Program-made: the position numbers and the translations under genes
Shown: positions 1-8,353 of the stretch, one piece after another
Layout: each line of letters opens with the position of its first letter
Position numbering within the stretch: position 1 is the first letter of the stretch
Assembly (NCBI GenBank): GCA_937944975.1
Contig: CALEBF010000016.1
Span: forward strand, 1 to 64,000
DNA from: an uncultured Mycoplasmatota bacterium
GTDB taxonomy: Bacteria; Bacillota_I; Bacilli_A; RF39; UBA660
Length of the DNA stretch: 64,000 nucleotides
Direction: 5' to 3'
Notes under the pieces: model-generated
What the model was told of the DNA's origin: nothing
What the model saw: the letters and a program-made list of their open reading frames with translations, nothing else
The model's database searches: none

Positions 1-2
1 GT

Positions 3-263
3 CTGCTTTCCGTCATAGACGATCATCATCATCAACTCTTCCGTATCCCCACAAAAAAGCAAACCGATGCCGGACGCTATCAACGTACTATTGTTCTTCC
101 CAGGCTGTTTGAAGACACTGATGATGCGCAGACCGTCGCCGACCGACTGAGTGCTTCTATCCTTCTGGTGGACGATACCATGCAAAGTTATTTCAATTCC
201 TTACGTTCCCCTTCACTGAATCGAATTGTGGAAGACACGTATCTGCGTCACTTCTCGCAATAA
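3..263 (+). CDS. 3' end of an unidentified gene, truncated by the window edge
   Basis: An open frame runs in from the window edge and ends at TAA 261-263, directly before a strong terminator. The visible 86 residues are hydrophilic and end in LRHFSQ. I recognise no domain. Codon use is clearly richer in G+C than in the genes to the right (many CTG, GCC, GAC and CGT codons), so it may be a recent acquisition or a differently composed neighbour locus. The reading frame is supported by its continuity up to the terminator, not by homology. Confidence 0.5.
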   Translation: MLSVIDDHHHQLFRIPTKKQTDAGRYQRTIVLPRLFEDTDDAQTVADRLSASILLVDDTMQSYFNSLRSPSLNRIVEDTYLRHFSQ

Positions 264-302
264 AAAGGCGAGCCCTCACTTATGATAGGGCTCGCCTTTT
301 TT
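262..302. terminator. Bidirectional intrinsic terminator
   Basis: Ten-base-pair stem GGCGAGCCCT / AGGGCTCGCC with a 10-nt loop, flanked by A and T runs on both sides. It lies between the plus-strand gene ending at 263 and the minus-strand gene ending at 317, so it can serve both. Confidence 0.9.
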
Positions 303-316
303 CCACAAAAGACATA

Positions 317-595
317 CTAGCAAAAATAATGAATCTCGCCGAAGTATAATATCCATTTCTGAATAATGTCTTCGCTTCTCGCTTCTACCATCCTCATAAT
401 ATTAAGAAGCGTATGCGACGCTATTCTCGAATTATTATTGCAAAGCAGACACTTTCCTGCGCTTGTAATCCAAATCTTTGTAGCATTTTCGGCAGGCTTT
501 CCTTTTGCAACATGTACATGTATTAGTTCAAGCGGCTTGTTTTCATTTGTCCAAAAGTAAATCCAGTATTCCCCCATTCTAAAAATTTGAGGCAT
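317..595 (-). CDS. DUF4160 family small protein
   Basis: 92 residues. The N-terminus (MPQIFRMGEYWIYFWTNEN, then a P-x-E-x-IHVHVAKG stretch) matches the DUF4160 pattern: a short beta hairpin followed by a conserved His-Val-His segment. DUF4160 proteins are commonly encoded beside another small protein in toxin-antitoxin-like pairs. Here the partner lies immediately upstream and the two frames overlap by 17 bp, so they are probably co-translated. Biochemical function is unknown; a TA role is inferred from gene arrangement only. Confidence 0.65.
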   Translation of the reverse strand: MPQIFRMGEYWIYFWTNENKPLELIHVHVAKGKPAENATKIWITSAGKCLLCNNNSRIASHTLLNIMRMVEARSEDIIQKWILYFGEIHYFC

Positions 596-851
596 TTAGA
601 ACTCCTCCCTCTTTTGAAAATTCCATTATTAAATGAGCATTATCACGAACAAGTTGTTTAAAATAATTCATTTCAGTGTCTGAATAACCACATATATTTT
701 CCCAAGTATAATCAGGAAGATAACAAGTAGCATTGTGAAAGCCATCTTTTAAATCAGGAGTTTCAATATAGACTTTAACTCGACCGTCAGGCTTCATTTC
801 TGAATGAGTTATTTCTGTGTTATCATTTAATGTCATAAAGGGATACATCAT
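579..851 (-). CDS. Partner protein of the DUF4160 gene (possible antitoxin)
   Basis: 90 residues, acidic and soluble, with no membrane segment. I know similar small proteins (MMYPFMTL start, ATCYLP and LIMEFSKEGG motifs) next to DUF4160 genes, but no function. The frame runs 17 bp into the DUF4160 gene, so the pair looks translationally coupled. As first gene of the pair it fits an antitoxin position; that is inference. Confidence 0.55.
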   Translation of the reverse strand: MMYPFMTLNDNTEITHSEMKPDGRVKVYIETPDLKDGFHNATCYLPDYTWENICGYSDTEMNYFKQLVRDNAHLIMEFSKEGGVLNASNF

Positions 852-871
852 ATATTTATCAATCCTTTCAC

Positions 872-1156
872 TTAATATTTTGGTTTGATACTTTTATTTA
901 ACTCTTGTTTTGGCTCTGGTTCAAAATCTACAGTTTTCCAATCAACAGTCAAATTCTTATCCGATGACTCTAGTGACTCACTTCGTCGACCGCAAAACTT
1001 AGTAATTCCCGTTGCTAACGCACCAGCACCTACAATAGATACCAACCACATCCAAAGAGGATAATTTCCCATGATAAGCAACATGTATAATCCGGCGATT
1101 CCCAAACCTATTGGTGCTCCAATAATAACAGCTAGTCCCCACTTCCAATTTTTCAT
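872..1156 (-). CDS. Small membrane protein with two transmembrane segments
   Basis: Start chosen at the ATG at 1156 (MKNWKWG), preceded by an AAAGAAGTGG ribosome binding site, rather than at an upstream ATG. About 94 residues: two hydrophobic helices (roughly residues 7-27 and 33-53), then a hydrophilic tail with several Glu/Pro pairs. No family recognised. It lies just upstream of the DUF4160 pair on the same strand. Confidence 0.5.
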   Translation of the reverse strand: MKNWKWGLAVIIGAPIGLGIAGLYMLLIMGNYPLWMWLVSIVGAGALATGITKFCGRRSESLESSDKNLTVDWKTVDFEPEPKQELNKSIKPKY

Positions 1157-1228
1157 AAACCCACTTCTTTCTAATCGACTAACTATTATAGCAAGCAATT
1201 TTATTTTGTCAACAAAAAAAGTAGTTAA

Positions 1229-2242
1229 CTACTTTTTTTCAAAATAATCGATTTGCATTTTTGCCCTAACCTCTTCCATTGTCTTGCGAGCTTCTTTTCG
1301 AGCAACTTCTGTTCCATCCTTTAAAATTTTATCTACTAATTCCGGCCGTTCTTCATAATAATGTCGCTTTTCTTGAATTGGTTTCAAAAATTCCATCATA
1401 TTTCGAACCAATTCTTTTTTACAAGCAACGCAACCTCTCGAACCTTTTTTACATTCTGCGCATATCGTACTTAGATTCTTTTGACTTACCAATTTGTGAT
1501 AATAGTATACCATGCAAACCTCTGGATTTGCCGGATCATCCTTCTTAATTTTATTTGGATCCGTGACCGCTGCCATAATTTTCTTAGAAATTTCTTCTTC
1601 TGAGTCAGCTAAATAAATTGCGTTTCCTAAACTTTTACCCATTTTTTCATTTCCATCTAACCCTTTAATACGAGCAGTTTCGCTCAATAATGGTTCCGGT
1701 TCTATCAGCGTCTCTCCGTAAATTGAATTGAATTTACGAACGATTTCTCTACACTGTTCAATAAGAGGCAACTGATCTTCCCCAACAGGGATTAGCTCTC
1801 CGTGAAATGCAGTAATATCTGCAGCCTGACTTACAGGATACCCTAAAAAACCATATGTGATACTTTCTCCTTGATTTCCAAACAGTTCCTTTTTTTGCTT
1901 CACTTCTGTTTTCACTGTTGGATTACGATGAAGCCGCGCAATCGTAACCAAATTAGAATAAAACACAGTCAATTCGGCGATTTCAGGTATCATCGATTGG
2001 ATAAAAATAGTAGCTTTATTAGGATCGATCCCTGCCGCTAATAGATCGAGCGTAATTTCGCGAACATTCTCTCTTACCTTTTCTGGATGATGAAAATTAT
2101 CAGTTAATGCTTGAACATCTGCAATTTCTATAAAAGTATGGTAATCGTTTTGAAGGGATACCCAATTTCTCGTCGCTCCAAAATAATGCCCTAAATGTAA
2201 CTTTCCCGTCGGACGAATTCCGGTTAAAATCGTTTGTTTCAT
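1229..2242 (-). CDS. trpS: Tryptophanyl-tRNA synthetase with Fe-S-type cysteine cluster
   Basis: 337 residues, usual bacterial length. Class I signatures are present: HLGH at residues 16-19 (the HIGH motif) and KMGKS at 200-204. It charges tRNA-Trp in the cytoplasm. Unusual for many TrpRS enzymes is a cysteine set in the tRNA-anticodon-side region: C243, C261, C264, C271, C274. The C-x6-C-x2-C end (264/271/274) together with C243 resembles the [4Fe-4S] cluster motif known in Thermotoga TrpRS, with C-x20-C instead of C-x22-C. The start has an AAGGAGGGA site. It is the downstream neighbour of the patatin gene, 41 bp apart, possibly co-transcribed. No T-box leader fits in that gap. Confidence 0.95.
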   Translation of the reverse strand: MKQTILTGIRPTGKLHLGHYFGATRNWVSLQNDYHTFIEIADVQALTDNFHHPEKVRENVREITLDLLAAGIDPNKATIFIQSMIPEIAELTVFYSNLVTIARLHRNPTVKTEVKQKKELFGNQGESITYGFLGYPVSQAADITAFHGELIPVGEDQLPLIEQCREIVRKFNSIYGETLIEPEPLLSETARIKGLDGNEKMGKSLGNAIYLADSEEEISKKIMAAVTDPNKIKKDDPANPEVCMVYYYHKLVSQKNLSTICAECKKGSRGCVACKKELVRNMMEFLKPIQEKRHYYEERPELVDKILKDGTEVARKEARKTMEEVRAKMQIDYFEKK

Positions 2243-2283
2243 ACAATCCCTCCTTAAAACAAATTATCGATAGTGAAATTATA

Positions 2284-3528
2284 TCATGAAAGTAATGTCA
2301 TGTAAATTGCAGCTAACATATCTTTCGGAAAAAGAATTGCCAACATCATAAATTCTGTATGATTCTTGTTATCTTGCTGCTCTATTTTTTGAACTAGGTA
2401 TTGCAAAATTGTTTTAGAATATCGAATGTTTTTCAAATTTTTATTTTTCCATTTTTCCTCCAGTTGCGAAAACTCAAACGGTTCTAAATACTTCATTCTC
2501 TTCTTAATTTCTCTTTGAAATGAAGACAATGTATAAATTCTCGTATCATTTAGTTCAAACGCACGTCCTAAATATTCCAAAATTTCATTCATCTCGCTTC
2601 CCGCTCTTTTTGTATTTTGGAAAAAAGCACGGTATTTAGAAACCATAAATAGTTCCTTCATAGTACCACGTGTATCTAAATAGAAAAGCTCTTTCATACG
2701 ACGAATCATAACATCCTTGTATTTCCTCTTATTTTTGTCTAATTCTCCATTGCGAAAAGTGAAAATATTTCCCTCTAATTTATGAAATGTTTTTAATGTA
2801 TCTAAGTAACCTAATCGAATTGCTCGTCGCGATAACTCCTTATCAAATATCAAAAAAGATCCAATATCTGTACGAGGTCGTATATAAGTAATTGGAATAT
2901 CTTCCTTTACTTTCTTCTTTACTCCGATCGCTTTCAAATCGACCGCGATCACTTCTGTAGCCCCCAATTCGATGGCAAGATGAATCGGAAGATTATCATA
3001 GTATCCTCCGTCGACGAAATCCTGATCACCGATTTTTTTCTTTTTAAAAGCTGGAAAACAAGTTGCACTTGCCATTAAATAGTCTTTTAACTTATCTTTC
3101 GGAATATCCTCCTTTTTTAATTCTACTGGTTTTAATGTTGTCAAATTCACTGTTACCAAACCATATTTTATCGGAGAATGATAAAATTTATTCAGATTGA
3201 TATATTGCTGCATTGTCTGTTCTAACTTTGTAACATCGATACCTCCATCTAAAACTCCCTTTGCATATAATTTAATAATCTTTTTCAGTCCAGCAAAAGT
3301 TTTATAGTTTACATTCATTTTTTCCGTTGTAATCATATCGAAATTAATGTGATACCACATCCAAAGCGCATGCAAATAATCTCTTTGGACCATAAATGCT
3401 CCATTCAATGCACCTACACTGGTACCCGTTACGATATCATAGTGTATGTTTAATTTTCTAAGTGCCTTCCATACTCCTATTTGATATGCCCCCTTAGCAC
3501 CTCCGCCTGATAAAACAACTGCTCGCAT
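2284..3528 (-). CDS. Patatin-like phospholipase family protein
   Basis: 414 residues. It has the patatin hydrolase signatures in order: oxyanion loop GGGAKGAY (8-15), nucleophile elbow GTSVG with Ser37, and catalytic DGG with Asp173. These give a Ser-Asp dyad acyl hydrolase expected to cleave membrane lipid acyl esters. The C-terminal 180 residues are charged and helical and match nothing I recognise. No signal peptide, so it is cytoplasmic or membrane-peripheral. It lies upstream of trpS on the same strand. Confidence 0.9.
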   Translation of the reverse strand: MRAVVLSGGGAKGAYQIGVWKALRKLNIHYDIVTGTSVGALNGAFMVQRDYLHALWMWYHINFDMITTEKMNVNYKTFAGLKKIIKLYAKGVLDGGIDVTKLEQTMQQYINLNKFYHSPIKYGLVTVNLTTLKPVELKKEDIPKDKLKDYLMASATCFPAFKKKKIGDQDFVDGGYYDNLPIHLAIELGATEVIAVDLKAIGVKKKVKEDIPITYIRPRTDIGSFLIFDKELSRRAIRLGYLDTLKTFHKLEGNIFTFRNGELDKNKRKYKDVMIRRMKELFYLDTRGTMKELFMVSKYRAFFQNTKRAGSEMNEILEYLGRAFELNDTRIYTLSSFQREIKKRMKYLEPFEFSQLEEKWKNKNLKNIRYSKTILQYLVQKIEQQDNKNHTEFMMLAILFPKDMLAAIYMTLLS

Positions 3529-3552
3529 ATCTACACCAACCTTCTTAGTTTA

Positions 3553-4236
3553 TTATAACATACTATTGATAAAAGCATGGAAAATTTGTCTACTTTCCTC
3601 ACTCTGTTCGTAATCTAGTTCTGGATGCCACTGTACACCTAGTTGAAACACATCTCCCGTCCCCTCTATTGCTTCTATCGTTCCATCCTCGGCGCGAGCC
3701 ACAACACGAAAATTGTTTGCATCTACTACATGTCTGCGATGTCTACTATTTACAGCAAAATGATCTTTTCCACAAAGTTGACGTAATTTCGAATGCTCTT
3801 TAAGGTATACGATGTGTGCTTTTTTCTTCTTACTAAAGTGACAAATCTTAGAATTGTTCATTTCTAGCGTAATTTTCTTATTATACGTACACATCAATTG
3901 CATTCCCATACAGATTCCTAAAAGTGGTTTTTGGCTTTGCAGTACATACTCTGTAATATACCGATCATATTCATACATCTTATCACCACCAGGCATTAAA
4001 ATACCATCACACATATCTATTTGAGTTTGTAACATTCCCTTTTCTTCATCGCTCAAACGTTTCATCTCTCGAGGAACCTCACTATTGTACTCAACTAGTT
4101 GTGTTGGAAGAAGCAAAATAGGAATTCCACCACTTTTCAAAATGGCTATTCTTTCAGCTTCGTGAACGACATTCAAATTCATTTTCGTTTCCGATAATTC
4201 ACATCGTGCAATAATCCCAATTAACGGTTTTTTCAT
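3553..4236 (-). CDS. Class I glutamine amidotransferase, gamma-glutamyl-GABA hydrolase (C26) family
   Basis: 227 residues. Nucleophile elbow GICMG with Cys109 and the C-terminal HPE with His204 and Glu206 complete the triad. The preceding MPGGD at 81-85 is the usual oxyanion strand. The family (PuuD, peptidase C26) hydrolyses gamma-glutamyl amides such as gamma-glutamyl-GABA; no polyamine genes are nearby, so the substrate is open. An AAAGAGGT site precedes the ATG. The gene diverges from the coat protein gene to its right. Confidence 0.88.
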   Translation of the reverse strand: MKKPLIGIIARCELSETKMNLNVVHEAERIAILKSGGIPILLLPTQLVEYNSEVPREMKRLSDEEKGMLQTQIDMCDGILMPGGDKMYEYDRYITEYVLQSQKPLLGICMGMQLMCTYNKKITLEMNNSKICHFSKKKKAHIVYLKEHSKLRQLCGKDHFAVNSRHRRHVVDANNFRVVARAEDGTIEAIEGTGDVFQLGVQWHPELDYEQSEESRQIFHAFINSML

Positions 4237-4274
4237 TTTTTACCTCTTTCTTCGTCGATATGGGGCTTTTGTGC

Positions 4275-4304
4275 ACACCAATATCTCAATCGTTTCATAT
4301 AGTA
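4275..4304 (+). promoter_or_regulatory. Candidate mother-cell (sigma-K type) promoter of the coat gene
   Basis: CATATAGTA at 4296-4304 fits the sigma-K -10 pattern CATANNNTA. An AC dinucleotide at 4277-4278 lies 17 bp upstream in the -35 place (consensus mACm). The start codon is 30 bp downstream. A spore-coat gene is expected to use a late mother-cell sigma factor. Assignment rests on pattern only. Confidence 0.5.
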
Positions 4305-4334
4305 TATTGAAAAATATATGAAGGGGTGGATTAT

Positions 4335-4775
4335 ATGTGTAATAATCAAAAAGACGATACTTGCTGCATCTCAGAAATCTTAACAGTAATCAACATTCTA
4401 CAAAACAATGCAGAATGTCCTAATACTTGTTTAGATACATGTGATCGTGGCTTCTTAGGATGTGGAACAACGACAGTACGATGCAATACACGTCCTATCA
4501 TGCTGTATACATGCTGTGGAAACGGCGTAGCATGGTCAATGCCAACAACTAAGACAGATGACCCTTGCGGAACAGCAGGAGTAACATGTTCATCTGTATT
4601 CAGAGTAGAAAAAGTAGACGGATGTTGCGCTACATTCAGAGTATTAGCTCCAAATCCAGATGCAACACAAGCCGCAATCACACCATACGTCACAACGAAT
4701 TCTTTCTTTACAATGGATTTAAATTGCTGTTGTGTGATTCGTTGTCTTCAAGATACATTTGTCGAAGGAATTTAA
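4335..4775 (+). CDS. Spore coat protein, CotY/CotZ family
   Basis: 146 residues from ATG 4335; an upstream in-frame GTG at 4326 lies inside the AAGGGG ribosome binding site and is rejected. It is strongly cysteine-rich, with Cys pairs throughout. The C-terminal half follows the CotZ pattern: FRVEKVDGCCAT, then TNSFFTMDLNCCCVIRCL, comparable to FRVERVHGSCAT and VDLDCFCAINCL in Bacillus CotZ. These proteins form disulfide-linked lattices of the outer coat/crust. It shows that the host makes endospores, which matters for the split genes to the right. Single plus-strand gene with its own promoter and terminator. Confidence 0.88.
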   Translation: MCNNQKDDTCCISEILTVINILQNNAECPNTCLDTCDRGFLGCGTTTVRCNTRPIMLYTCCGNGVAWSMPTTKTDDPCGTAGVTCSSVFRVEKVDGCCATFRVLAPNPDATQAAITPYVTTNSFFTMDLNCCCVIRCLQDTFVEGI

Positions 4776-4778
4776 AAG

Positions 4779-4803
4779 AAAAAGCAGAAGTTCTGCTTTT
4801 TTT
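4779..4803 (+). terminator. Terminator of the coat gene
   Basis: AAGCAGA / TCTGCTT stem with a 3-nt loop and a run of seven T immediately 3' of the coat gene stop codon. Confidence 0.85.
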
Positions 4804-5143
4804 ATGAAGAAAAATGAATATCCTCGATATCGGCAATTGGAATAACATCATTATCGACCGTGATAATATTTTGGGCGTTGTAACCTATAATTTTTTTATT
4901 TACGTCTCTACCTTTGATTCTCAAAGTTACATCTGCTTTATAGACATAGTTAGGCCCATGGAAAATAGCATATAATTTTTGTGGGACTGTTTTACCATCT
5001 AAGTTTGGTCGATTTGTATCTACCGTAGCAGCAGAACGAACATCTTCTTTTTTCTCATCAAAAGAAGAATAATATACCCGCTTATTATTTTTAACATCCT
5101 TGTCAATTTTATTAGCATATACTTTGGGTAATTTCTTCTCCAT
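4802..5143 (-). CDS. Conserved hypothetical protein
   Basis: 113 residues with a basic N-terminus (KLPKVYANKIDKD) and a beta-rich remainder; no membrane segment or known motif. An ATG with an AGGTG site lies 20 bp downstream of the DUF368 stop, so the two are probably one operon. No function can be assigned. Confidence 0.55.
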   Translation of the reverse strand: MEKKLPKVYANKIDKDVKNNKRVYYSSFDEKKEDVRSAATVDTNRPNLDGKTVPQKLYAIFHGPNYVYKADVTLRIKGRDVNKKIIGYNAQNIITVDNDVIPIADIEDIHFSS

Positions 5144-5163
5144 ATAATCACCTCTAATTTATC

Positions 5164-6015
5164 TTATGAATCAAAATTTTCATTATGATTAGATTCTGGA
5201 AAAAGTTGTGCAATTCGATAGCCTAAAACAAGTAATATCAATGACAATAAAACTTCACTAACTGAATAATTTCTTTGAAACGTTTGAATGAATAACGTAA
5301 TAACAGAACCGAGCGATAGTCCTAAAATAGCAAAATGACTACCATAATAATGACTTTGAAATAAATAGTTCATACCTTTTGCAACGAGAAACAAACCCAA
5401 AATAATACCGATTCCAAAAGGAATATAAAGAGACAAATACTTTCCCATTAACGATATAGAACTCAGCATAGAAAACAATTCCAATATCAAGGAGTACGAA
5501 CCTAATAACATGAAAATAGCGGTACCACTAATTCCGGGAATAATCGTCGTAGCCATCTCTAACAATCCCATGAAAAACAGCCATTTCCAACTGACACTTT
5601 CTAATGTTTTTTCTGGTGTATATCGAAATTGAAATGACAAAAATAATACCAATGAGAAAAATAATATGGTAATTAAAATATATTTTTTGTGGGATATCTT
5701 ATGTGAAATGCCTCGATAAAATGATGGAAACCCACCTGCCATCAAACCAATAAAGAATAACATGGTCGGTAAATACCAATGACGAAGCAAAAATTTAATT
5801 GCATGGCTCCCAAAGACAATCGCCAACATAACTCCAAAGCCAAGACAAAACAAAAAGGATAGATAACGTTTCGGATGCTTCCAAAAATTGGCGATCGCAT
5901 CCATCGCTTTTTCATATAACCCTAATGTAATAGCGAGCAAAGCTCCACTCACACCTGGAATAATTTTAGCAATACCAATGATAAATCCTTTTACAATTAA
6001 AATTATACAATCCAT
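5164..6015 (-). CDS. DUF368 membrane protein (undecaprenyl-phosphate translocase type)
   Basis: About 283 residues from ATG 6015 (GAGGGG site); an ATG 15 bp upstream overlaps that site and is rejected. It is polytopic, about eight transmembrane segments, with the paired family motifs KIIPGVSGALLAI near residue 17 and TTIIPGISGTA near residue 155, whose symmetry shows an inverted repeat. DUF368 proteins recycle the C55 lipid carrier undecaprenyl phosphate across the membrane (established for PopT), which serves peptidoglycan and teichoic acid synthesis. Function is transferred by family. Confidence 0.85.
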   Translation of the reverse strand: MDCIILIVKGFIIGIAKIIPGVSGALLAITLGLYEKAMDAIANFWKHPKRYLSFLFCLGFGVMLAIVFGSHAIKFLLRHWYLPTMLFFIGLMAGGFPSFYRGISHKISHKKYILITILFFSLVLFLSFQFRYTPEKTLESVSWKWLFFMGLLEMATTIIPGISGTAIFMLLGSYSLILELFSMLSSISLMGKYLSLYIPFGIGIILGLFLVAKGMNYLFQSHYYGSHFAILGLSLGSVITLFIQTFQRNYSVSEVLLSLILLVLGYRIAQLFPESNHNENFDS

Positions 6016-6055
6016 ATAACCCCTCACCATAACTTATGTACAACCTCTCAAAATA

Positions 6056-6086
6056 TGAAAAAAAGAATATATTTCTATATTCTTTA
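6056..6086 (-). terminator. Terminator of the cadC-cadA operon
   Basis: On the minus strand AAAGAATATA / TATATTCTTT with a GAAA loop is followed by a T run. It overlaps the stop codon of the P-type ATPase gene. Confidence 0.75.
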
Positions 6087-7904
6087 TTTTAAAATGCGGA
6101 TCGAATTCATAATAGCTAATACAGTAACACCGACATCAGAAAAGACAGCACTCCAAATATTGGCAATCCCTAAACTTCCAAGAACTAAAACTAACACCTT
6201 AATAGAAATTGCAAAAATGATATTTTGCCATATAATTCTCTGAGTTTTCTTAGAAATTCGAATTGCCTTCGCGATCAAAGATGTTCGATCATTCATTAAA
6301 ACCATATCACTCGCTTCGATTGCTGCATCACTTCCGATTCCACCAAGAGAAATTCCAACATCCGCACTTGCTAAGACTAAAGCATCATTCATTCCATCAC
6401 CCACAAATGCAATCGGATTTTTTGAAGTTGCCTCTAACTTCTTTAAATATTCTACCTTATCAATCGGAAGTAATCTACTATGAAATTCTTCAATTCCTAA
6501 TTTTTGACAAACACTAGATACAATTGACTCATGATCTCCAGACAACACCGCAAAGTGTCTTACACCAACTTGTTTTAACTTTTGGGTTAAAGAATAACTA
6601 TCCTCTTTAATTTCATCTGAAATCAAGATATATCCAGCATATTTTCCATTGATCACAAAATACACAATAGTACCGATCGCATCCTCTTTTGGAACAGGAA
6701 GTTTTGCAGTTTCTAATATTTTCTCATTTCCAGCAAGCACCTCATCCGACCCAATTTTTACTTTGATTCCTTGACCTGAAATTTCTTGATAATCTGAAAT
6801 TTGCGACTCATCTATTTCATCACGATATATCTGTTTAATCGATAAAGCAATCGGATGATTCGAATAATATTCAGCATAAGCTGCTATCTTTAACAATTCT
6901 TTCTCTTTCAAAAATTCTGAATAAATTTGGTTTACTTTAAATTTTCCTTCTGTCAAAGTTCCAGTTTTATCAAAGACAATGGTATCAATTTTAGAAATCT
7001 TTTCCATTGCTTCACTATTTTTGACAAGAATTCCATACTTACTAGATTTTCCTATTCCACAAAAGAACCCTAATGGAATAGATAAAACAAGAGCACACGG
7101 GCATGAAATAACTAAAAATACCAAAGCGCGATAAACCCACTCACTTGGATTTCCTACTATGATAGATGGTACGATCGCTAAGAAAAGCGCTAATACGACA
7201 ACAATCGGTGTATAAACTTTCGAAAAACGCGTAATAAACTTTTCCGTCGTTGCTTTATTCTGATCGATTTCCTCCATCATTTTTAAAATTTTCGATACTG
7301 TCGAATTTTCAAATGTACTCGTTACCTTAATTTTTAATAGCCGGTCCATATTGATGCTACCACTTAATACAACATCGTCTTCTCGAACCAATAGTGGTTT
7401 TGATTCCCCAGTTAAACTCATCGTATCCAAATTACTGTTACCCTCTAAAACCACGCCATCTAACGGTATCTTCTCTCCTGGTTTTACCACGATAACTTCA
7501 TCCACTTCCACCTCTTTGGCAGATACATTCTTCTCTTTCCCACCACGAACAACAGTTGCCATATCTACTTTTAATTCCATTAAATGTGTAATCGATTTAC
7601 GTGAGCGATTCATTGCGATATCTTGAATATATTCTCCAATCTGGAAAAATAACATAACTGCTACACCTTCGGGAAACTCACCAATACAAAATGCTCCAAT
7701 CGTCGCGATTGTCATCAAAAAAGCCTCGTCGAATAATTCTAAGTGGAAACAGTTTTTGATAGCTTTCCATATAATGTCATAACCTATAATCAAATAACTA
7801 ATAGTAAAACAAATGAAGCTGATCACTCCAAAAGATTTTAAAATGAATCCTAAAACAAAAAATATAGCACTGAGTAATATACGCAATAATTGTTTATCTT
7901 TCAT
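6084..7904 (-). CDS. cadA: Heavy-metal translocating P1B-type ATPase (Cd/Zn/Pb type)
   Basis: 606 residues with all P-type motifs: TGES 165-168, CPC 268-270 in the metal-binding transmembrane helix, phosphorylated Asp312 in DKTGT, HP 350-351, GDGMND 502-507. The CPC motif plus a CadC-type regulator next to it points to Cd2+/Zn2+/Pb2+ export. There is no N-terminal metal-binding (HMA) domain: the protein opens directly with its first transmembrane helices, so it is shorter than classic CadA. The gene overlaps cadC by 11 bp with a GGAGGA site, so the two are translationally coupled and controlled by the operator at 8274-8293. Confidence 0.92.
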   Translation of the reverse strand: MKDKQLLRILLSAIFFVLGFILKSFGVISFICFTISYLIIGYDIIWKAIKNCFHLELFDEAFLMTIATIGAFCIGEFPEGVAVMLFFQIGEYIQDIAMNRSRKSITHLMELKVDMATVVRGGKEKNVSAKEVEVDEVIVVKPGEKIPLDGVVLEGNSNLDTMSLTGESKPLLVREDDVVLSGSINMDRLLKIKVTSTFENSTVSKILKMMEEIDQNKATTEKFITRFSKVYTPIVVVLALFLAIVPSIIVGNPSEWVYRALVFLVISCPCALVLSIPLGFFCGIGKSSKYGILVKNSEAMEKISKIDTIVFDKTGTLTEGKFKVNQIYSEFLKEKELLKIAAYAEYYSNHPIALSIKQIYRDEIDESQISDYQEISGQGIKVKIGSDEVLAGNEKILETAKLPVPKEDAIGTIVYFVINGKYAGYILISDEIKEDSYSLTQKLKQVGVRHFAVLSGDHESIVSSVCQKLGIEEFHSRLLPIDKVEYLKKLEATSKNPIAFVGDGMNDALVLASADVGISLGGIGSDAAIEASDMVLMNDRTSLIAKAIRISKKTQRIIWQNIIFAISIKVLVLVLGSLGIANIWSAVFSDVGVTVLAIMNSIRILK

Positions 7905-8259
7905 ATTTTCCTCCTTCCTCTATGTGTTCTAATCCTACTTTTATAATTTGTTCAATATGATCGTCCGCTAATCGGTAATAGACAACTTTTCCGACTTTTT
8001 GCGACACGACAAAATTCATCTGACGCAAATATTGTAATTGATGAGAGATCGCGGATTGCGTCATATTTAATAATTGTGCTAAATCACATACACATAATGT
8101 ATCATATAAAAGCGCGTTCATAATTCGCAATCTTGTTTCATCTGCAAACGCTTTAAAAAAACTGGCTAAATCGTATATTTTTTCACGTGACTCCAATTGT
8201 TGTTCCACTCTTTGAACAATATCTGGATGAACGAGTGTTACTTCACATTTGTCTCTCAT
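7894..8259 (-). CDS. cadC: ArsR/SmtB-family metal-responsive repressor, CadC-like
   Basis: 121 residues. The winged helix has LCVCDL with Cys56 and Cys58 (alpha-3N metal site) and recognition helix TQSAISHQLQYL. C-terminal D99, H101, H112 and E115 match the alpha-5 zinc site of plasmid pI258 CadC at a constant offset of two; Cys5 matches CadC Cys7. The second N-terminal Cys of CadC (Cys11) is Leu9 here, so the Cd/Pb site has three thiolates, not four. It represses the operon until metal binds. First gene of the operon. Confidence 0.9.
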   Translation of the reverse strand: MRDKCEVTLVHPDIVQRVEQQLESREKIYDLASFFKAFADETRLRIMNALLYDTLCVCDLAQLLNMTQSAISHQLQYLRQMNFVVSQKVGKVVYYRLADDHIEQIIKVGLEHIEEGGKYER

Positions 8260-8273
8260 ATTGTTCTCCTTTC

Positions 8274-8328
8274 ATATGAACATTCGCTCATATATTCTAT
8301 TATATGCCAATAAATTTTAAAAAGTCAA
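8274..8328 (-). promoter_or_regulatory. cad promoter with overlapping ArsR-type operator
   Basis: Reading leftward: -35 TTGACT (8323-8328), 18-bp spacer, -10 TATAAT (8299-8304). The operator ATATGAGC-GAAT-GTTCATAT (8274-8293) is an imperfect inverted repeat of the 12-2-12 ArsR type and sits at the expected transcription start, so bound repressor would block initiation. Confidence 0.85.
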
Positions 8329-8330
8329 TA

Positions 8331-8353
8331 AAAAAACATACTTTCGTATGTTA
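8331..8353 (-). terminator. Terminator of the zinc-ribbon/bPH2 gene
   Basis: Minus-strand AACATAC / GTATGTT stem with a GAAA loop followed by a T7 run; it overlaps the stop codon of the gene ending at 8351. Confidence 0.8.

Noticed and set aside
4346..4693. Minus-strand open frame opposite the coat protein gene
   Set aside because: Antisense shadow of the CotZ-like gene; the plus frame has family motifs, promoter, ribosome binding site and terminator.
4565..4807. Plus-strand frame overlapping the coat gene 3' end
   Set aside because: Different frame within the coat gene, no start signal, and it runs through the terminator.
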